Positions 4,770 to 8,877 of a stretch of DNA of 8,877 bases are shown here, piece by piece. This stretch comes from JADJQU01 sp035490315 (GTDB lineage: Bacteria > Planctomycetota > UBA1135 > GCA-002686595). A model generated the notes under the pieces. That model searched no databases, was not told the DNA's origin, and saw only the letters and a program-made list of their open reading frames with translations. Position numbers and translations under genes: made by a program. Location: positions 1 to 8,877 of the forward strand of contig DATHET010000173.1 of assembly GCA_035490315.1 (NCBI GenBank), written 5' to 3'. The stretch's first letter is position 1. Each line of letters opens with the position of its first letter.

Positions 4770-7700
4770 ATGACGCATCCAGAGCGCGACAGGCTCCGCC
4801 GCACGCGCTGGCGTCACGTGCTCGCGAGCGTCGTGGTGATCGCCTTGCTCGGAGCCTTCTTCTCGACGCCGCTGTCGAAGTACCCCACGCACAGCTACTC
4901 GGCCGCCGATCTCACGCAGGATTTGCCGCTGACGCAGGTCGAGCGCGGTCACGAGCCCGCGAATCGTCTCCTGTCGGATCCGACGACCGAGATGGTGCCC
5001 TGGCTCCTGTTCAATCGGGACGAATTCCGCGCGGGAAGAATTCCCTTGTGGAACGACCGCAATGCGAACGGCGCGCCGCACCTCGCCAATTACCAGTCGG
5101 CGGTCTTCTCGCCCTTCAGCCTTCCGTTCTACCTGCTCGACTTGAAGCCTGCGTTGCTCGTCAGCGCGTTCCTCAAGCTCGCCGCGAGCGCGCTGTTCAC
5201 CTTCCTGTTCCTCGATCTCCTGGGTTTGGGCACTCTGGCGTGCCTGATCGGCAGCGCGGCCTTCACGTTCAGCGGCCACAACGTGCTGCTGCTTGCTTAT
5301 CCCCACGCCGCCGCGGTGGTCGCGCTTCCCGCCGGGCTCTACTTCGCCGAGCTCGCCTTGCAGCGCGCCGAGTCGGGAAGGCGCGCCCTCGCGGCCCTCG
5401 CCGGATTGTCCGCGACGATCGCCATCGGCCTGTATTGCGGCCAGCCCGAGCCCTTCTATTTCAGTCTATTGTTCGTCGCGCTGTGGTGCGCCGCGCGCCT
5501 CGTCGCCATCGCCTGGCGCGAGTGGCTGGACCGAGGCCGGGCCTGGGGCAGCGCTTGGCTCGCTTCGCGCGTGCTCCTCGCGGCGCTGGTCGGGCTCGCG
5601 ATGGCAGCGCCGCAGGTTCTGCCCTTCCTCGAGTACCTGGAGCACTCGTCGATCCTGGTCTGGCGTTCCGCCGATCAGACGCCGCTCAACTCGATCACCT
5701 GGCCGCTGTACGCATTTCCCGACGTGCTCGGCAATCCGTCGCTGCACTACAAGCTCAACTACTCGATCCCGCCGCCGAATTACGAGTCGGCGAACACCTG
5801 CTACATCGGCGCGCTGGCGATGGTGGTGGCGGGCTGCAGCTTCTTTTTCCTGAAGCACATCAAGGCCGCACGCTTCTTCGCGCCCGTCGCCGTGCTCTGG
5901 TTCCTCTACGCCTACGACGTCGGAGGCTTTGGGAAGCTGCTCGCCTCGATCCCGACCATCGACCTGGCTCCGATCAACCGCAGCCAGCCGATCGGCCTGT
6001 TCGCGATGAGCGCGGCCGCCGCGATCGCGGTGCACGGCATCGCGACGCGCCAGCTCGCGGCGCGCTGGAAATTCGCCCTGGCGACAGCCCTCGCCGGAAG
6101 CCTCGCGATGTGGTTCACCGTGCTGTGCGACATGGGCAAGATGCGCGGGGCCTGGGTCTTGTTCAACCGGCTGCGCCACAGCGGCTATGCGAAGTCGATG
6201 CCTCCGGGCAGCGACGCCTACGTGCCCGAGCATCTGCAGTTCATCCTGGTGAGCTTCGCGGCCGGCCTCTTCGCGCTGACCCTCCTGTGGTGCCTGCGCT
6301 CGCAGTTCCTGCGCAACGCGGCGCAGGTCGTGATCCTGTGCGTGATCTTCCTCCAATCGGGTTGGCTCTTGCGCGACTACAACCCGACGATCGAGGACAA
6401 GTTCGTGTACCCGGTGACGCCCGGGATCGCGAAATTGCAGCGCGCCACCGCGGGCGAGCCGCTGATCGTGCTCGGCGCCGAGCCCCTGCCCCCGCACGTC
6501 AATCTGGTCTACGGCCTGGCGATCCTGGCGAGCTACGACGCGATGTGGGTGCGCAAGTACGACGAGCTGTACCGCGAATCCTTCGGACTCGCCGGCGACA
6601 ACTGGCGGCTCGCGCTGCAGACCACGTCGCGCTGGATCCGTCAGTTCGGCGTGCGCTTCGTCGTTTCGCCGGGGTCCTGGGTCAAGGTCGACTCGCTGTG
6701 CGATCAAGTCTTGATCTCGCCGAGCGACCTCTACCGCACGCCCGAGATCCTTCCGGGCGGAGACCTGGTCCAGACCATCCTCGGCCATCGCGAGCGGCTG
6801 CAGGGCGTGGCGCTCCAGTTCGCGACCACACCCCTGCCCGTGCGCTGCACGGTGGAGGCGCGGCTCGAGGACACGATCAGCGGCCAGGTGATCGCGACGA
6901 AGACCTGGCGCACCGATGAATGGCGCAACGACCGATTCGGGCGGCACGAGATCCTGTTCGATTTCGAGCCGATGCTCGACGCGCGGCACCGGCCGCTGCG
7001 CTTGACGATCAGCTCTCCCGACGCGACTCCGGGCAACGCGATCTCGCTCTGGGCACGCGAGGATTACTGGTACTGGAATCAATTCGTCCTGCTCGAGCAG
7101 CCCATGCACGACGTGATCTCGACCGTCCAGCCTGGTCTGCGCAGACCTGGCCGCCGGCCCCACGGGCACTTGACCGTCGCCGGACAAGTGCTGCGCGGCG
7201 GGCTGATGATGGATCAGACCTACGAGCAGGAGCATTGGAATCGGGTCGATTCGGTCGCGGGTTTCGTGCTGGCCGAGCTGAAGAATCCACTGCCCCGCTA
7301 TTCGACGGTCAGCCGCGGGATCGCCACCCGAAGAATCGGCGACGATTTCAAGCTCGTTCACCAAGGCAATCTCGATCCGCACCACGTGGTCGTGCTCAGC
7401 CTGCCCGCCCACGGGGCGATCGACAGCTCGCGCGGCAAGGAGGAGGTTCCGGAGCCCGCGGTCGAGGTCCTCCACGACGATCCCGACCACGCCGTCTTGC
7501 GCGTGATCCGCGAGACACCGGGCTACCTCGTGCTGAGGCGCGCGTATTTCCCTGGATGGGAAGCGCGCTTGAACGGGAAGTTCGTGCCCGTGCTGCGCGC
7601 CGACTACGCCTTCTGCGCGATCGAGCTGCCTGCCGGGGTGAGCCAGGTCGAATTCGACTACCAGCCAGCGTCCTTCCGCATCGGTCTGTGGATCGCGGCG

Positions 7701-7775
7701 CTCGCTCCGCTGCTCGGCGGATTCCTGCTCTGGCTCTCGCGCGGCCGCGGACGGATCGTGCCCTGGAGCGCGTGA
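4770..7775 (+). CDS. YfhO-family polytopic membrane protein (GT-C-like glycosyltransferase candidate)
   Basis: A 1001-residue membrane protein. The first helix (about 16-33) is followed by an outside loop with acidic residues (SAADLTQDLPLTQ, 44-56) where GT-C enzymes carry their catalytic Asp. Next is GRIPLWNDRNANGAPHLANY (89-108), matching the family's G-x-x-P-L-W-N...G-x-P signature. About a dozen further helices run from 122 to 533. A large soluble part (about 540-970) includes a beta-rich stretch near 680-765. The C-terminal YfhO hallmark follows (YFPGWEARLNGK 926-937, RADYAF 943-948, LPAG 953-956), then a last helix (about 971-989). YfhO proteins are linked to sugar transfer from undecaprenyl carriers onto envelope polymers; the acceptor here is unknown. 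The frame opens at 4728, overlapping the hydrolase gene, but the ATG at 4770, five bases after the hydrolase stop, begins a normal basic N-terminus. Confidence 0.87.
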   Translation: MTHPERDRLRRTRWRHVLASVVVIALLGAFFSTPLSKYPTHSYSAADLTQDLPLTQVERGHEPANRLLSDPTTEMVPWLLFNRDEFRAGRIPLWNDRNANGAPHLANYQSAVFSPFSLPFYLLDLKPALLVSAFLKLAASALFTFLFLDLLGLGTLACLIGSAAFTFSGHNVLLLAYPHAAAVVALPAGLYFAELALQRAESGRRALAALAGLSATIAIGLYCGQPEPFYFSLLFVALWCAARLVAIAWREWLDRGRAWGSAWLASRVLLAALVGLAMAAPQVLPFLEYLEHSSILVWRSADQTPLNSITWPLYAFPDVLGNPSLHYKLNYSIPPPNYESANTCYIGALAMVVAGCSFFFLKHIKAARFFAPVAVLWFLYAYDVGGFGKLLASIPTIDLAPINRSQPIGLFAMSAAAAIAVHGIATRQLAARWKFALATALAGSLAMWFTVLCDMGKMRGAWVLFNRLRHSGYAKSMPPGSDAYVPEHLQFILVSFAAGLFALTLLWCLRSQFLRNAAQVVILCVIFLQSGWLLRDYNPTIEDKFVYPVTPGIAKLQRATAGEPLIVLGAEPLPPHVNLVYGLAILASYDAMWVRKYDELYRESFGLAGDNWRLALQTTSRWIRQFGVRFVVSPGSWVKVDSLCDQVLISPSDLYRTPEILPGGDLVQTILGHRERLQGVALQFATTPLPVRCTVEARLEDTISGQVIATKTWRTDEWRNDRFGRHEILFDFEPMLDARHRPLRLTISSPDATPGNAISLWAREDYWYWNQFVLLEQPMHDVISTVQPGLRRPGRRPHGHLTVAGQVLRGGLMMDQTYEQEHWNRVDSVAGFVLAELKNPLPRYSTVSRGIATRRIGDDFKLVHQGNLDPHHVVVLSLPAHGAIDSSRGKEEVPEPAVEVLHDDPDHAVLRVIRETPGYLVLRRAYFPGWEARLNGKFVPVLRADYAFCAIELPAGVSQVEFDYQPASFRIGLWIAALAPLLGGFLLWLSRGRGRIVPWSA

Positions 7776-7791
7776 CTCGTGGCGCTCGGTT

Positions 7792-8877
7792 TCAATCCGC
7801 GCCCGCGTAAGGCAGCGCGTCGTCGAGCACTTCCGCGATGTGCAGCACCTGGGCATCGCTCTTCGTGCGAGCGAATCCCATCTGCCATTGCAGATGGCAG
7901 CCCGGATTCGCGGTGACCAGCGTGGTCGCTCCGCTCGCGGCGAATTCCGCGAGCTTCGGCTCGAGCACGGCCTGGGAATCGGCTGGACGCAGCAGCGAGT
8001 AGATGCCCGCGGAGCCGCAGCAGCTTTCGCTGCCGGCCATTTCCCTGCGCTCGAGCCCGCCGATGCGGTCGAGGATCGCGCGCGGCTCGCCGCGGATCTG
8101 CTGGCCGTGGCAGAGATGGCAGGGATCGTCGTAGGCGATGCGCAGCGGCGGGCCCTCGCGCTCGAGCGCCAGCTTCGCCGCGGGATCGATGCGCGGCGCG
8201 ACGAATTCGGAGAAGTCGACCACGCGCTTGGCGAAGCGTGCCGCGCGCTCGCTCCAAGCCGGATCGGGGGCGAGCAGGCGGCCGACTTCCTTCATGTAGG
8301 CTCCGCAGCCCGCGGAATTGACGACGATCGGAGCCTCTCCCGGCGCGCCGGCGGACTCGAAGGCGGCGATCATGATCCGCGCCAGCTCGCGCGCCTGGTC
8401 GAGCTCGCCGTTGTGCGCGTGCAGGGCGCCGCAGCAGACCATCTCGCGCGTGGTGCGCACGTCGAATCCGAGCTTGGAGAGCACGCTCGCCGTGGCGCGG
8501 TTCACGCTGCCGAACATCTCGGGCATCACGCAGCCCTCGAGCATCGCGACCTCGCCGCGGCGCGGCGACTGAGCCGGCGTGAGCGTGGGGAGCAATTGTC
8601 GCTGAGCCGCCGGCGGCGTCAGCGGCAAGTTGGCGAGACTCGCGCCGCGTTCGCCAAGCGCGCGAGCGACGGTTCCCAGGATTCCGCTCTGCTGCGCGAG
8701 CCTCAGCGCGCCGTGGCCGCGCGCCAGCAGGAACCGCGAGCGCAGCCCGCGCGCGAAGCCTGCCCAGCGCACGAAGCGCACCAGCATCGGCCGCTCGATC
8801 GCTTTCGCCAGCGTGGAGCGCGCGTATTCCATCATCTCGCCAAAGTGGACGCCGGCGGGGCAGACGCTCTCGCAGTG
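7792..8877 (-). CDS. Two-CCG-domain iron-sulfur oxidoreductase (GlcF/LutA type), N-terminus cut by window edge
   Basis: 361 C-terminal residues are visible, continuous from the right edge. The first codons read HCESVCPAGVHFGE, the end of a ferredoxin-type C-x2-C-x2-C-x3-CP motif, so the ATG pair at about 8835 is internal and not the start. The first CCG domain has GCVMPEM (C116), VCCGALHAH (C148, C149) and SAGCGAYMK (C191). The second has DPCHLCHG (C253, C256), ESCCGSAGIYS (C286, C287) and NPGCHLQWQMG (C327). All cysteines expected of this domain are present. Such subunits bind FeS clusters and pass electrons from a flavin-dependent 2-hydroxyacid dehydrogenase (glycolate or lactate type) towards the respiratory chain. 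The flavin partner would be expected upstream, outside the window, which must decide between glycolate oxidase, lactate utilisation and glycerol-3-phosphate types. The gene converges on the YfhO gene with 16 bases between stops. Confidence 0.9.
   Translation of the reverse strand, partial: HCESVCPAGVHFGEMMEYARSTLAKAIERPMLVRFVRWAGFARGLRSRFLLARGHGALRLAQQSGILGTVARALGERGASLANLPLTPPAAQRQLLPTLTPAQSPRRGEVAMLEGCVMPEMFGSVNRATASVLSKLGFDVRTTREMVCCGALHAHNGELDQARELARIMIAAFESAGAPGEAPIVVNSAGCGAYMKEVGRLLAPDPAWSERAARFAKRVVDFSEFVAPRIDPAAKLALEREGPPLRIAYDDPCHLCHGQQIRGEPRAILDRIGGLERREMAGSESCCGSAGIYSLLRPADSQAVLEPKLAEFAASGATTLVTANPGCHLQWQMGFARTKSDAQVLHIAEVLDDALPYAGAD

Noticed and set aside
5466..7856. 796-residue open frame on the minus strand
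   Set aside because: It is the antisense shadow of the YfhO-family gene: Arg/Asp/His-rich, without motifs or hydrophobic core, a usual by-product of GC-rich codon use. The plus strand has clear family motifs.

Overview
The window is strongly GC-rich bacterial chromosome with six genes, of which the outer two run off the edges. None of the five intact starts has a well-placed Shine-Dalgarno sequence. The mix of short anchored hypothetical proteins, a giant YfhO-type membrane protein and an SGNH hydrolase suggests a Planctomycetota-like or similar environmental lineage. That placement is inference from gene style; no marker gene is present.

Left block (1-3262, minus strand): a tight gene row read right to left. 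It holds an enoyl-CoA hydratase/isomerase (3262-2417), a zinc-less medium-chain dehydrogenase/reductase (2412-1378), a 3-hydroxyacyl-CoA dehydrogenase (1355-492) and, after 73 bases, a single-pass membrane protein of unknown function cut by the left edge (418-1). Gaps of 4 and 22 bases between the first three suggest one transcript. Hydratase plus dehydrogenase are consecutive beta-oxidation-type steps; the reductase between them probably acts on a related enoyl or carbonyl compound.

Middle (3263-3609): a 347-base divergent intergenic region. It contains a 218-base imperfect palindrome with 54-base terminal inverted repeats (43/54 identical) and a centre rich in nested hairpins. It looks like a MITE, the short remnant of an insertion sequence, or a structured repeat. 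A weak sigma70-like promoter lies between it and the plus-strand genes.

Right block (3610-7775, plus strand): an inner-membrane-anchored SGNH/GDSL hydrolase, followed 5 bases later by a 1001-residue YfhO-family GT-C-like membrane protein. Together they look like a small envelope-glycan modification module.

Right edge (7792-8877, minus strand): a two-CCG-domain iron-sulfur oxidoreductase of the GlcF/LutA type, missing its N-terminus. It converges on the YfhO gene with only 16 bases between the stop codons.

No tRNA, rRNA, CRISPR array or complete transposase gene was seen. The most unusual items are the palindromic element and the reductase whose four structural-zinc cysteines are all replaced.
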